DNA of 32,390 nucleotides from Alphaproteobacteria bacterium 46_93_T64. GTDB taxonomy: Bacteria; Pseudomonadota; Alphaproteobacteria; Sneathiellales; Sneathiellaceae. A program made the translations under genes and the position numbers. The notes beneath the pieces are model-generated. The model ran no database searches. It was not told where the DNA came from and worked only from the letters and a program-made list of their open reading frames with translations. Below, in pieces: positions 8,801 to 15,572 of the stretch; within the stretch, counting starts at the first letter, position 1, and every line of letters starts with the position of its first letter. Where the stretch lies: positions 1 through 32,390 of the forward strand of contig MAAN01000028.1 of the NCBI GenBank assembly GCA_002163135.1, given 5' to 3'.

Positions 8801-11800
8801 ATGTACGGTGGTACTGGCTACGACGACATGTACGGTGAAAGCGGCGCTGACATCATGTATGGCGAGAGCGACTCTGACGACATGTGGGGCGGTGCTGGCA
8901 ACGACCTCATGTATGGCGGAACGCAAGGCGACTTTATGTCTGGTGGCACTGGTAACGACATCATGTATGGCGGCAGCGGTAACGATGGCGTCTTCGGTGA
9001 TAACGGCGACGATGTCATGTATGGTCAATCTGGTGATGATTACATGCGCGGTGGCAATGATGACGACAGCATGTATGGCGGTGCCGGTAATGACAACATG
9101 GACGGGGACGCTGGTGAAGACTTGATGTACGGCGGCACTGGTAGCGTTGATACGATGCACGGTGGTTCCGAAGATGATGTCATGTATGGCGACAGTGGCC
9201 AAGGCGGAGCCATCGGTGATGATGACATCATGTACGGTGATGCTGGTAACGATGACATGTTCGGCGAAGGCGGCAGCGACCTTATGTATGGTGGTACCGG
9301 CAATGATGAAATGTCGGGTGGTTTCGCCAATGATGTCATGTCAGGTGGTGCCGGTAACGACTTTATGATTGGTGATAGTTGGAGCGATGGCCCGATGGGC
9401 GACTCGACTGTTGGTGGTGCCGATGTCATGTACGGTGGTGCTGGAAATGACATTATGCACGGCCAAGGCGGTGACGACCTTATGTACGGCGGTTCTGATG
9501 GAGATCGTATGTTTGGTGGCGTCGGCAACGATGTAATGCACGGCGGTAGCGAAGAGGACACTATGTCTGGTAACTCCGGTAATGACATCATGCACGGCGA
9601 AAGCGGCAGAGATGACATTTACGGTGGAGCTGGCGAAGACATCATGTACGGCGGCACTGAGGGCGACGACATGTATGGCGGAACAGAAGCCGATGTGATG
9701 TATGGCGGTTCTGGTGCTGACGATATGTACGGCGGCGCTGGCGAAGACATCATGTATGGCGGTACTGATGGCGACTACATGTACGGCGGAACAGAAGCCG
9801 ATGTGATGTATGGCGAAGCTGGTGAAGACCTGTTACACGGCCAAGCTGGCGCAGACGTCATGCATGGTGGCACTGCGGGCGATCGGATGTATGGTGAAAG
9901 CGGTGCTGACGTCATGTATGGCGAGTCTGGCACTGACAACATGTTCGGCGGTACTGGTAACGACAACATGTTTGGCGGAACGCAAGGCGACTATATGTCT
10001 GGCGGTAATGACGACGACGTTATGTCCGGCGGTGAAGGCAACGACATCATGTACGGTGACGATCTCTCTGATGGTCGTAATGGAGTTCCATTCAGTGGTG
10101 GTGACGACGTCATGTACGGCGGCGCTAACAGTGATGACATGTTCGGTCAAGGCGGCAATGACTTAATGTACGGCGGTTCAGGCCGAGACGAAATGTCTGG
10201 TGGTCATGGCAACGATGTCATGCATGGCGGCACTGAAGATGACATCATGTACGGTAGTTCCGGTAACGATGTCATGAATGGCGACGCTGGCAACGACGAA
10301 ATGAACGGTGATTATGACAACGACACCATGAATGGCGGTGCCGGCAACGACCATATGGTCGGTGGTTTTGGTAAAGACGTCATGGATGGCGGTGCTGGTA
10401 ATGACGTCATGATTGGTGATCTCGATGGTGGCGCACCATTTGGCAACGACGATGTTATGTACGGCGGTTCAGGTAACGACATCATGTACGGTGACAACTT
10501 AGGAGATGGTGCTGAAGGTTCTCCATTTTCTGGTGGTGATGACGTTATGTACGGCGGTGCTGGCAAAGACGAGATGTATGGTCAAGGCGGCGACGACGTT
10601 ATGTACGGCGGTGCTGGCGAAGATGAAATGTCCGGTGGTTTTGGCAACGACGTCATGGATGGCGGAACCGAAGGTGACTTCATGACCGGCAGTTTCGGCA
10701 ATGACACCATGCACGGCGGTGACGGTAACGATGCCATGTTTGGAGACGATTATTGGCATGACGCCAACGGTCCTTCTGATGACGTCATGTATGGCGGTGC
10801 GGGTAATGACTTGGTTGTTGGTATGCAGGGCGATGATCTCATGTACGGCGGTGCCGACAATGACGATATGTTCGGCGAAGATGGCAACGACACCATGCAT
10901 GGCGGAACTGGTGAAGATTACATGCGCGGCAATTCTGACAATGACCTAATGTACGGCGATGCTGGCAATGACGACATGGATGGTGGTTCCGGTAACGATG
11001 TCATGTTCGGTGGCGCTGATGCAGACGATATGGAAGGTGGCACAGGCAATGATCTTATGCATGGCGGTTCCGGCAATGATGAAATGTTCGGTGAAGATGG
11101 CAAGGACACCATGCATGGCGACGAAGGCCATGACCTGATTGTTGGCCTGGATGGCGATGATGTTATGTACGGCGGTGCTGGCAATGATGACATGTTCGGC
11201 GTGGCTGACCATGATGTGATGTATGGCGGAATTGGCGAAGACTTCATGTCTGGTGGCTCCGGCAATGACACCATGTACGGCGAAGCTGGTGACGATATCA
11301 TGGAAGGCGGCGACAATGACGACGTTATGTACGGCGGCACTGGCAATGACGACATGGACGGGGACGCTGGCGAAGATCTGATGTATGGCGGCACTGGCAG
11401 CGTTGATACGATGCACGGTGGTTCTGAAGATGACGTCATGTTCGGTGACAGTGGCCAGTTTGGCAAGATCGGCGACGATGATATCATGTACGGCGATAGC
11501 GGCAATGATGACATGTTCGGCGAAGCCGGCAACGACCAGATGTATGGTGGTACCGGCAATGATGACATGGACGGCAACCGTGGTGCCGACGTCATGTTTG
11601 GCGGCACCGGTAATGACGACATGTCAGGTGGTAACGGATCTGACCTCATGTTTGGCGGCGAAGGCAATGACATTATGTCAGGCGGCAAACAAGACGACAC
11701 CATGACTGGTGGCGCTGGTAATGACGACGTTGATGGTGATAAAGGCGACGATACTCTTCGCTGGACTATGAGCGACAACACACCGGGAACTGTTGACGAT

Positions 11801-13657
11801 TATGACGGTGGCGCAAACGACGATACGTTGGAGCTCTACTTTACTGAAGCTGAGTTCAATGCACCGGGTGCCGAAGAAGCAATCGCATTATTTGCAAATA
11901 CTGTTGAGGAAACTGGTTCAGGTACACTTACCCTTGGTGGCCGTACGCTAACAGCAACGAATATGGAATTTGTTGCTGTTCATGTAGACGGTGATGAAAT
12001 TCCAGTTCTGATCGATGATACGCTTACGACAGACGAAGATACGGATGTGACACAGGTAATCACAGCGACACCAGCAACTCTTGGTCAGGATTTCATTCCA
12101 GACGCTCAAACGACAACGTTTGATACTCCCGGTAGTGTACTTCTAACAATGCCGCTTGATGGTGGATATGATGTCAACTTCGATAGCTCAAGTTGGTCTC
12201 AGGTTGGTGATGTATGGACTATGGATCTCACCGATGGTGATGATGAGTATGGTTCTCTCATCTTTGATGCAACAGATCCTGAAGCGGTTACCGTGACTTT
12301 GGATATTCCACAAGAAGATTACTCTGTATGGGATCCAATGGATGACGGTGATGTTGCAACTGCTGTCTTTGATTACTCGGCCTCTGTTGAAGGATCGGAA
12401 AGTGCGACAGTGACAATCAATGTGAACGGTGCAAACGATGCTCCGGTTGCTGCGGATGACATTGTGATCACGAACATTCTTGAAGGTCCGATCTTTATTC
12501 CAAAATCAGCGTTGCTGGCGAATGACGAAGATATCGACGAAGGCGATGTACTCTCAGTTGAAGAAGTTACGGATCCATCGTCAATCTTTGATGAAAACTT
12601 CATTCTTAATTTGCCTGGTGATAATCGGGTGATTAATGGCAGCTTTGAAGATCATGGCTCAGACGTGAATAGAGGTCATGGTAGCTGGGCAACTTATGAC
12701 AGTCTTCCAGGTTGGATGACTGATACTGGTGTCGCCAATGCTCCGATTGAGCTTCAATTTGGTGGTACTGGTGGAATTGGTGCTCAAGATGGACGCACTA
12801 AGATGGAACTCGACTCTCATAGAGAAGGTCGGAACAATGAGGGTGATAAATACACATCTAGCATCTCTCATGTGTATCAGGATGTTCCAACATCTGCGGG
12901 TGAAATGCTGACGATTAGTTTCTGGTATTCACCTCGCTCTACAGGCAGGAGCGCTTCAAATGAAGTGACTGTAATGTGGGATGGTGAAGAAATAGCCACT
13001 CTTGAAGGTAATGTTCGCGGTTGGCAGCAATTCAGCTTCGAAGTTGAAGCCAGTGACACAGATGATGTAACTCGCCTCGAATTCCAGGGTAGCTCTGGAT
13101 CAAGCACAGTTGGCGGCTATATCGACAATGTTTATGTCGGTGAGCGTGACTTCGATTATACAGCCTCTGACGATGGATCGCTTGATGCGGATCATACTGA
13201 TGATGCGCATGTAGATGTTCAATATCAAACTGGTAACCAGCTTGTAGGTACAGATGAGAATGAGATCCTCATCAGTGGTGAAGGTTCGGATACTCTATTC
13301 GGCCGTGACGGTGATGATACGCTTATTGGCGGCGAAGGTGATGACACATTGGTTGGTGGAAGCGGTGAAGATGAATACTTCTTCAGCAATGTCGAAACTG
13401 ATGGCCACGATACGATCCTTGGTTTTAACGATGCCGATGATACGATCGATCTAGATGCGTTGTTTGATGAGTTGGAAATTGCTCCAGCAGATCGTGCAGA
13501 GCTTGTGGAAATCGACGGTGGAACCATTACGATTGATCACGCGGATGCAGTTGATTTCTCTATCACAGTAAGTGGCGCCGATCTTGGTGATACAGGTGTC
13601 GATTACACATCTGAACAACTTGCTCTGAAAGGCATCATTGTCAGCGACGAAAGCTAA
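5867..13657 (+). CDS. Giant RTX type I-secreted surface protein with BapA-like N-terminal prefix
   Basis: A complete protein of 2,596 residues with no cysteine that I can see. Modules: N-terminal prefix (1-92; SPDLVVFSQDGSDLIIT, then a short LSDGSVITAADV strand) resembling BapA-type prefixes; a Pro-Ala-Ala-Gly/Gly-rich linker (100-112); a lamin-tail-like region (about 205-440; DFLELRNN, then DWTTGLTPTAGSVN); a pre-peptidase C-terminal-like domain (about 455-605; FDWYSFTV, DDTELFLYDADGEL, PAGVYYVAVGEF); a Met-type RTX array (about 655-1964); the unknown module shared with the first RTX gene; cadherin-like domains; a galactose-binding-like domain (about 2256-2425; NGSFE, PGWMTDTG, YIDNVYVG); a canonical Leu RTX array; and a T1SS target domain (TIDLDALFD, ending SDES). 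Export by a T1SS and Ca2+-dependent folding follow from the family. Adhesin/biofilm function is inferred. RBS GGGAAAG precedes the ATG. Confidence 0.92.
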   Translation: MAKSENNVVSGTANGTTVVVEAGQNILVDVTSPDLVVFSQDGSDLIITSIADGSKIELEGFFSQAASELPPQLTLSDGSVITAADVTGLVEAFDPGAVAPAAGGAGGAGGGGASFDAYADDGIGEGIGIDGLLDPTDLGFPADAPIEFLVALPGQPQFLLNEIGLGTDLFGGGEEKRESVSDLEQQMGELGNAAVDAFLEAASGEHVDFLELRNNTNSDQSTGGNGPSTVGEGVTTVSIIGPDGEPASFDLPSLTVPSGGHLLILQVETGDEEATEFETLYLVFDADGTITQSGPLNGADDWPMGGDTTEPLGVLVTWTLGGDVGQVDTFLANGAQFEPINLNDNWAGVPEEAATLDIFGDNATFNGQISTQEEVSDPIFDAYAPVTISDLVEAGPLGEDFFHDIPVNNIFARVDNFDSNTAGDWTTGLTPTAGSVNNVGEVAFDGPINVEKDPSNSSQETAQNLDAAFGVAFDPNVANSGTSGHVSVSGEGNGSFDWYSFTVLADGSRVVLDIDEGAGGGAGNDDTELFLYDADGELVSQNDDNGSDAGSSTGLDSQISTILPAGVYYVAVGEFPSSDSAGPFNPGGDVLDAGATYTLNISQGPDTLDPNPQDPYNDDMNPGQPTGPEATEDEVLDNNGQNVIIVGENEEEFLNTETGAIEGGRAQDFLVGGAGNDMLDGGAHNDYLDGGAGNDMLHGSSGGDVLIDDQGNDILIGGSGTDVIFGRRGAGEEMGGGYGNEDFRPKDFMSGGYGNDSNEIGNEDGAHEYGTGDLLIGDDLFVGAYGNDMMSGGYGSESGFGDPQDYMRDIIVAGDGSDVIFGDNADVPEFLVDDIEGLHWQIWSEAAFDPYGFADLMRDNVQFYYGGADLIYGGWGDDVIFGQGGDDFILAGHGDDAVAGGTGNDIMRGNSGYDSLYGGYGNDIMYGDAGDDFMQGNEDDDVMYGGTGYDNMYGGSGEDLMYGGAQSDDMYGGSQDDVMYGGTGYDDMYGESGADIMYGESDSDDMWGGAGNDLMYGGTQGDFMSGGTGNDIMYGGSGNDGVFGDNGDDVMYGQSGDDYMRGGNDDDSMYGGAGNDNMDGDAGEDLMYGGTGSVDTMHGGSEDDVMYGDSGQGGAIGDDDIMYGDAGNDDMFGEGGSDLMYGGTGNDEMSGGFANDVMSGGAGNDFMIGDSWSDGPMGDSTVGGADVMYGGAGNDIMHGQGGDDLMYGGSDGDRMFGGVGNDVMHGGSEEDTMSGNSGNDIMHGESGRDDIYGGAGEDIMYGGTEGDDMYGGTEADVMYGGSGADDMYGGAGEDIMYGGTDGDYMYGGTEADVMYGEAGEDLLHGQAGADVMHGGTAGDRMYGESGADVMYGESGTDNMFGGTGNDNMFGGTQGDYMSGGNDDDVMSGGEGNDIMYGDDLSDGRNGVPFSGGDDVMYGGANSDDMFGQGGNDLMYGGSGRDEMSGGHGNDVMHGGTEDDIMYGSSGNDVMNGDAGNDEMNGDYDNDTMNGGAGNDHMVGGFGKDVMDGGAGNDVMIGDLDGGAPFGNDDVMYGGSGNDIMYGDNLGDGAEGSPFSGGDDVMYGGAGKDEMYGQGGDDVMYGGAGEDEMSGGFGNDVMDGGTEGDFMTGSFGNDTMHGGDGNDAMFGDDYWHDANGPSDDVMYGGAGNDLVVGMQGDDLMYGGADNDDMFGEDGNDTMHGGTGEDYMRGNSDNDLMYGDAGNDDMDGGSGNDVMFGGADADDMEGGTGNDLMHGGSGNDEMFGEDGKDTMHGDEGHDLIVGLDGDDVMYGGAGNDDMFGVADHDVMYGGIGEDFMSGGSGNDTMYGEAGDDIMEGGDNDDVMYGGTGNDDMDGDAGEDLMYGGTGSVDTMHGGSEDDVMFGDSGQFGKIGDDDIMYGDSGNDDMFGEAGNDQMYGGTGNDDMDGNRGADVMFGGTGNDDMSGGNGSDLMFGGEGNDIMSGGKQDDTMTGGAGNDDVDGDKGDDTLRWTMSDNTPGTVDDYDGGANDDTLELYFTEAEFNAPGAEEAIALFANTVEETGSGTLTLGGRTLTATNMEFVAVHVDGDEIPVLIDDTLTTDEDTDVTQVITATPATLGQDFIPDAQTTTFDTPGSVLLTMPLDGGYDVNFDSSSWSQVGDVWTMDLTDGDDEYGSLIFDATDPEAVTVTLDIPQEDYSVWDPMDDGDVATAVFDYSASVEGSESATVTINVNGANDAPVAADDIVITNILEGPIFIPKSALLANDEDIDEGDVLSVEEVTDPSSIFDENFILNLPGDNRVINGSFEDHGSDVNRGHGSWATYDSLPGWMTDTGVANAPIELQFGGTGGIGAQDGRTKMELDSHREGRNNEGDKYTSSISHVYQDVPTSAGEMLTISFWYSPRSTGRSASNEVTVMWDGEEIATLEGNVRGWQQFSFEVEASDTDDVTRLEFQGSSGSSTVGGYIDNVYVGERDFDYTASDDGSLDADHTDDAHVDVQYQTGNQLVGTDENEILISGEGSDTLFGRDGDDTLIGGEGDDTLVGGSGEDEYFFSNVETDGHDTILGFNDADDTIDLDALFDELEIAPADRAELVEIDGGTITIDHADAVDFSITVSGADLGDTGVDYTSEQLALKGIIVSDES
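7860..11758 (+). repeat. Met-type RTX array of the second giant protein
   Basis: About 3.9 kb of 27-bp units. The first few copies are Leu/Ile type (GGAGNDMLDGG); from about 8640 the buried position is Met. In a stretch I counted by hand (8639 to about 9155), 18 of 19 consecutive repeats have Met. Loops that break the 9-aa register start at 9188 and 11444 (GDSGQ), 9371 (GDSWSDG), 10055 (GDDLSDG), 10415 (GDLDGG), 10490 (GDNLGDG) and 10742 (GDDYWHD). Confidence 0.9.
9371..10054 (+). repeat. Extra 684-bp (228-aa) block within the array
   Basis: This block begins with a GDSWSDG loop and is followed at 10055 by a second loop of the same kind (GDDLSDG). The two align without gaps over at least 70 residues (GD-x-x-SDG, GG-x-DVMYGGA, GQGG-x-DLMYGGS, GNDVMHGG). 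In the first RTX gene only one copy exists between the equivalent landmarks. It is best read as an in-frame internal duplication in this gene or a deletion in the other. Confidence 0.75.
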
Positions 13658-13661
13658 TAGA

Positions 13662-13692
13662 AATTTTGGGAAGGTTTATCCTTCCCAAAATT
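13662..13692 (+). terminator. Long perfect hairpin after the second RTX gene
   Basis: A perfect 13-bp stem (13662-13674 with 13680-13692) with a 5-base loop starts 4 bases after the stop codon. Its 3' arm ends in AAAATT, not a T-run, so it may protect the mRNA end or act together with the next hairpin. Confidence 0.6.
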
Positions 13693-13694
13693 GG

Positions 13695-13724
13695 AAAAGC
13701 CCGGTCATTATGGCCGGGCTTTTT
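13695..13724 (+). terminator. Rho-independent terminator of the second RTX gene
   Basis: The stem AAAAGCCCGG (13695-13704) pairs with CCGGGCTTTT (13714-13723), extended by three further pairs towards the loop, and a T-run follows. The A-run on the 5' side makes it potentially bidirectional. Confidence 0.88.
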
Positions 13725-13820
13725 ATTTGAGTGGAATTGTTGAAAAATAAGCTGGTGCGTCTTCGCATACGTCTTTATGATTTCCATCAATTACGACAAG
13801 CGGTTATCTGAAGGACACTC

Positions 13821-14111
13821 TTGAAAATGCCGAAGAATTTGGGATCTACTCTTATCAAGTTGCTGATCGGCTCCTTCCTTGTTGGCTGGATGCTGACACT
13901 GTTTGATATTACGCCGCTGGAGCTACTAGAAGATCTAACCGGTACAATTGGTGAGATTTATTCTGTCGCACTTCGCTCTGTTCGCTGGGCTGCGGACTAC
14001 ATATTGCTCGGTGCTGTTATCGTATTGCCAATATTCGGTGTGGTTGCTGCCCTTAACTATGTGCAAGAGAAAAATCGCAAACGCAATCGCCCTACAAACA
14101 AAGAAGATTAA
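13821..14111 (+). CDS. Small inner-membrane protein, DUF6460-like
   Basis: A 96-residue protein with two hydrophobic segments (about 10-27, TLIKLLIGSFLVGWMLTLF; about 59-80, ADYILLGAVIVLPIFGVVAA) and a basic C-terminal tail (KNRKRNR). The ITPLELLEDL motif between them and the YxLLGAVIVLPI segment match my recollection of DUF6460 proteins common in alphaproteobacteria, of unknown function. Two starts are possible: TTG at 13821 (5 bases after AAGGA) or ATG at 13827 (11 bases after it). It converges on the zinc-finger gene, and the two stop codons overlap within a TTAA. Confidence 0.75.
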   Translation: MKMPKNLGSTLIKLLIGSFLVGWMLTLFDITPLELLEDLTGTIGEIYSVALRSVRWAADYILLGAVIVLPIFGVVAALNYVQEKNRKRNRPTNKED

Positions 14112-14443
14112 GCGCCGCTAGCTGATGCGCAGCTTATGCAAAGGGCTGTGCTGGGATCAAGTTCAAGCCGTTTTTGAACGATCTCTTCATCGCAGTTCAT
14201 GCAATATCCGTAGTCCCCTGATTTTACGCGGGCCAGCGCAGCTTCGATGCGGCTAAGCTCGTTTTTACGGCGGCGAGTTGTTTCTTGTGCCATGGCCTGC
14301 CCTTGCAAGGCATCCATTCGGGATAAACGCCCCACGCGGGACTGATCGAGCTCAACCGGTTTATCATCTGCTGCACTGGAGACCATAATCTCCAAGAGTT
14401 CACGTTGGCGATCCAGAAGTAATTTTTTTGCATTTTTGATCAT
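14108..14443 (-). CDS. Short DksA/TraR-type C4 zinc-finger protein
   Basis: A 111-residue protein with a helical N-terminal half and a C-terminal zinc finger of four cysteines (C81, C84, C102, C105; GYCMNCDEEI and LCISCA). This is the DksA/TraR fold. Family members bind in the RNA polymerase secondary channel and modulate initiation, often with ppGpp. It is shorter than E. coli DksA (151 aa), and the tip of the hairpin carries only one clear acidic residue (SRMDAL) where DksA has the DxxDxA pattern, so DksA-like activity is not assured. It overlaps the convergent DUF6460-like gene by its stop codon. Confidence 0.88.
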   Translation of the reverse strand: MIKNAKKLLLDRQRELLEIMVSSAADDKPVELDQSRVGRLSRMDALQGQAMAQETTRRRKNELSRIEAALARVKSGDYGYCMNCDEEIVQKRLELDPSTALCISCASASGA

Positions 14444-14497
14444 CAGAAGTCATCCCATATACCTATTGTCAGAATAGTAGATAAACAGAATGAATGC

Positions 14498-14529
14498 AAA
14501 AAAGGCCGCAGTGTACGCTGCGGCCTTTT
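14498..14529 (-). terminator. Terminator of the korA-korB operon
   Basis: A 12-bp stem (AAAAGGCCGCAG 14500-14511 with CTGCGGCCTTTT 14518-14529) lies 22 bases beyond the korB stop. On the minus strand it ends in a run of six T. The + strand also has TTTT, so it may work both ways. Confidence 0.88.
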
Positions 14530-14551
14530 AAACTCAATTATGGGAGGGCGT

Positions 14552-15571
14552 TTATACCTCCCAAGTATGTCCCTCACGCAACAATGCATCCAGAGACGGT
14601 GCAGCGGATTTCTTGTGGGCTTCTTCCATCTGGAATTCGACACCAGTTTCATAGGTTTGTGCAGGGTCGCAAAACAAGATACCAAAGGCAGTTGGGAAGA
14701 CTTCGTCGCCCATTTCTGCAAGCATGGTTGCCAGTAGTTTGTTCTTCTCATCATGAACCAGAATATCAGCTTCAGTGATACCGTTTTCATCAAGTGTTAC
14801 GATTTCAAGAACAAGATTGGCCGGATTAAGTTTCAGACCTTTGTCTTTTTCGGCGCCAAATATGAGTGGTTCACCATGAACAACATGGATTTGTCTTTCC
14901 GCAGCAACATTGCGGGCCAAAACATTATCAAAAACGGCGTCATTATACACAATACAATTTTGCAGGATCTCCACGAGGGATGTTCCTTTATGCGCGTGCG
15001 CACGTTTGAAGGTATCCGGAAGCGTTTTCTGAATATCAAAGCCACGTGCAACAAAACGGGCGCCTGATCCAAGTGCAAACACGCACGGTTTTAGCGGTGT
15101 TTCAACGGAACCTGTGGGAGAAGACGGTGTGTTCAGGCCTGTTGCTGATGTCGGAGAATACTGGCCTTTGGTAAGTCCATAAATTTCGTTATTGCAAAGA
15201 AGGATTTGCATATCAACATTGCGGCGCAAGGCATGTAACATGTGATTGCCACCAATACTAAACCCGTCGCCGTCGCCAGTGACCATCCAGACATCCAGTT
15301 CAGGATTGGTTACCTTAATGCCTGTAGCAAAGGCCGGTGCCCGACCATGGATGGTATGGAAGCCATATGTGGACATGTAGTATGGAAACCGAGATGCACA
15401 GCCAATGCCGGAGACAAAGACGTAGTTTTCTTTATCAACATCCAGATCTGGCAAAGTCCGCTGAACGGCTTTCAAGATGGCATAGTCTCCGCAACCGGGG
15501 CACCAGCGAACTTCTTGATCCGAAGCGTAATCGGCTGGTCTCAGTTTATCTTTTGTAGCAACTACATTCAT
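14552..15571 (-). CDS. korB: 2-oxoacid:ferredoxin oxidoreductase beta subunit (probably 2-oxoglutarate)
   Basis: The beta subunit holds the thiamine diphosphate and part of the Fe-S cluster site. Visible are the WCPGCGDY motif (C24, C27), the TPP/Mg signature GDGDG (99-103) with NN at 127-128 about 25 residues later, and the conserved YGLTKGQYSPTS. With KorA it oxidatively decarboxylates a 2-oxoacid, making acyl-CoA and reduced ferredoxin. I chose the ATG at 15571 (339 aa): GGAGAG precedes it and it lies one base after the korA stop. The longer frame, to 15616, would overlap korA and adds 15 atypical residues. Preference for 2-oxoglutarate is inferred from similarity to alphaproteobacterial KorB; pyruvate or branched 2-oxoacids are not excluded. 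Confidence 0.92.
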   Translation of the reverse strand: MNVVATKDKLRPADYASDQEVRWCPGCGDYAILKAVQRTLPDLDVDKENYVFVSGIGCASRFPYYMSTYGFHTIHGRAPAFATGIKVTNPELDVWMVTGDGDGFSIGGNHMLHALRRNVDMQILLCNNEIYGLTKGQYSPTSATGLNTPSSPTGSVETPLKPCVFALGSGARFVARGFDIQKTLPDTFKRAHAHKGTSLVEILQNCIVYNDAVFDNVLARNVAAERQIHVVHGEPLIFGAEKDKGLKLNPANLVLEIVTLDENGITEADILVHDEKNKLLATMLAEMGDEVFPTAFGILFCDPAQTYETGVEFQMEEAHKKSAAPSLDALLREGHTWEV

Positions 15572-15572
15572 C

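Noticed and set aside
8189-9202. Long minus-strand open frame (337 codons) under the RTX array, with similar ones at 777-1316 and 10918-11781
   Set aside because: They arise because the 27-bp repeat contains no stop codon in these frames; the translations are low-complexity mirror repeats (AIHDV..., PPYMTSLP...) without start signals. The + strand frame carries clear RTX and secretion domains.
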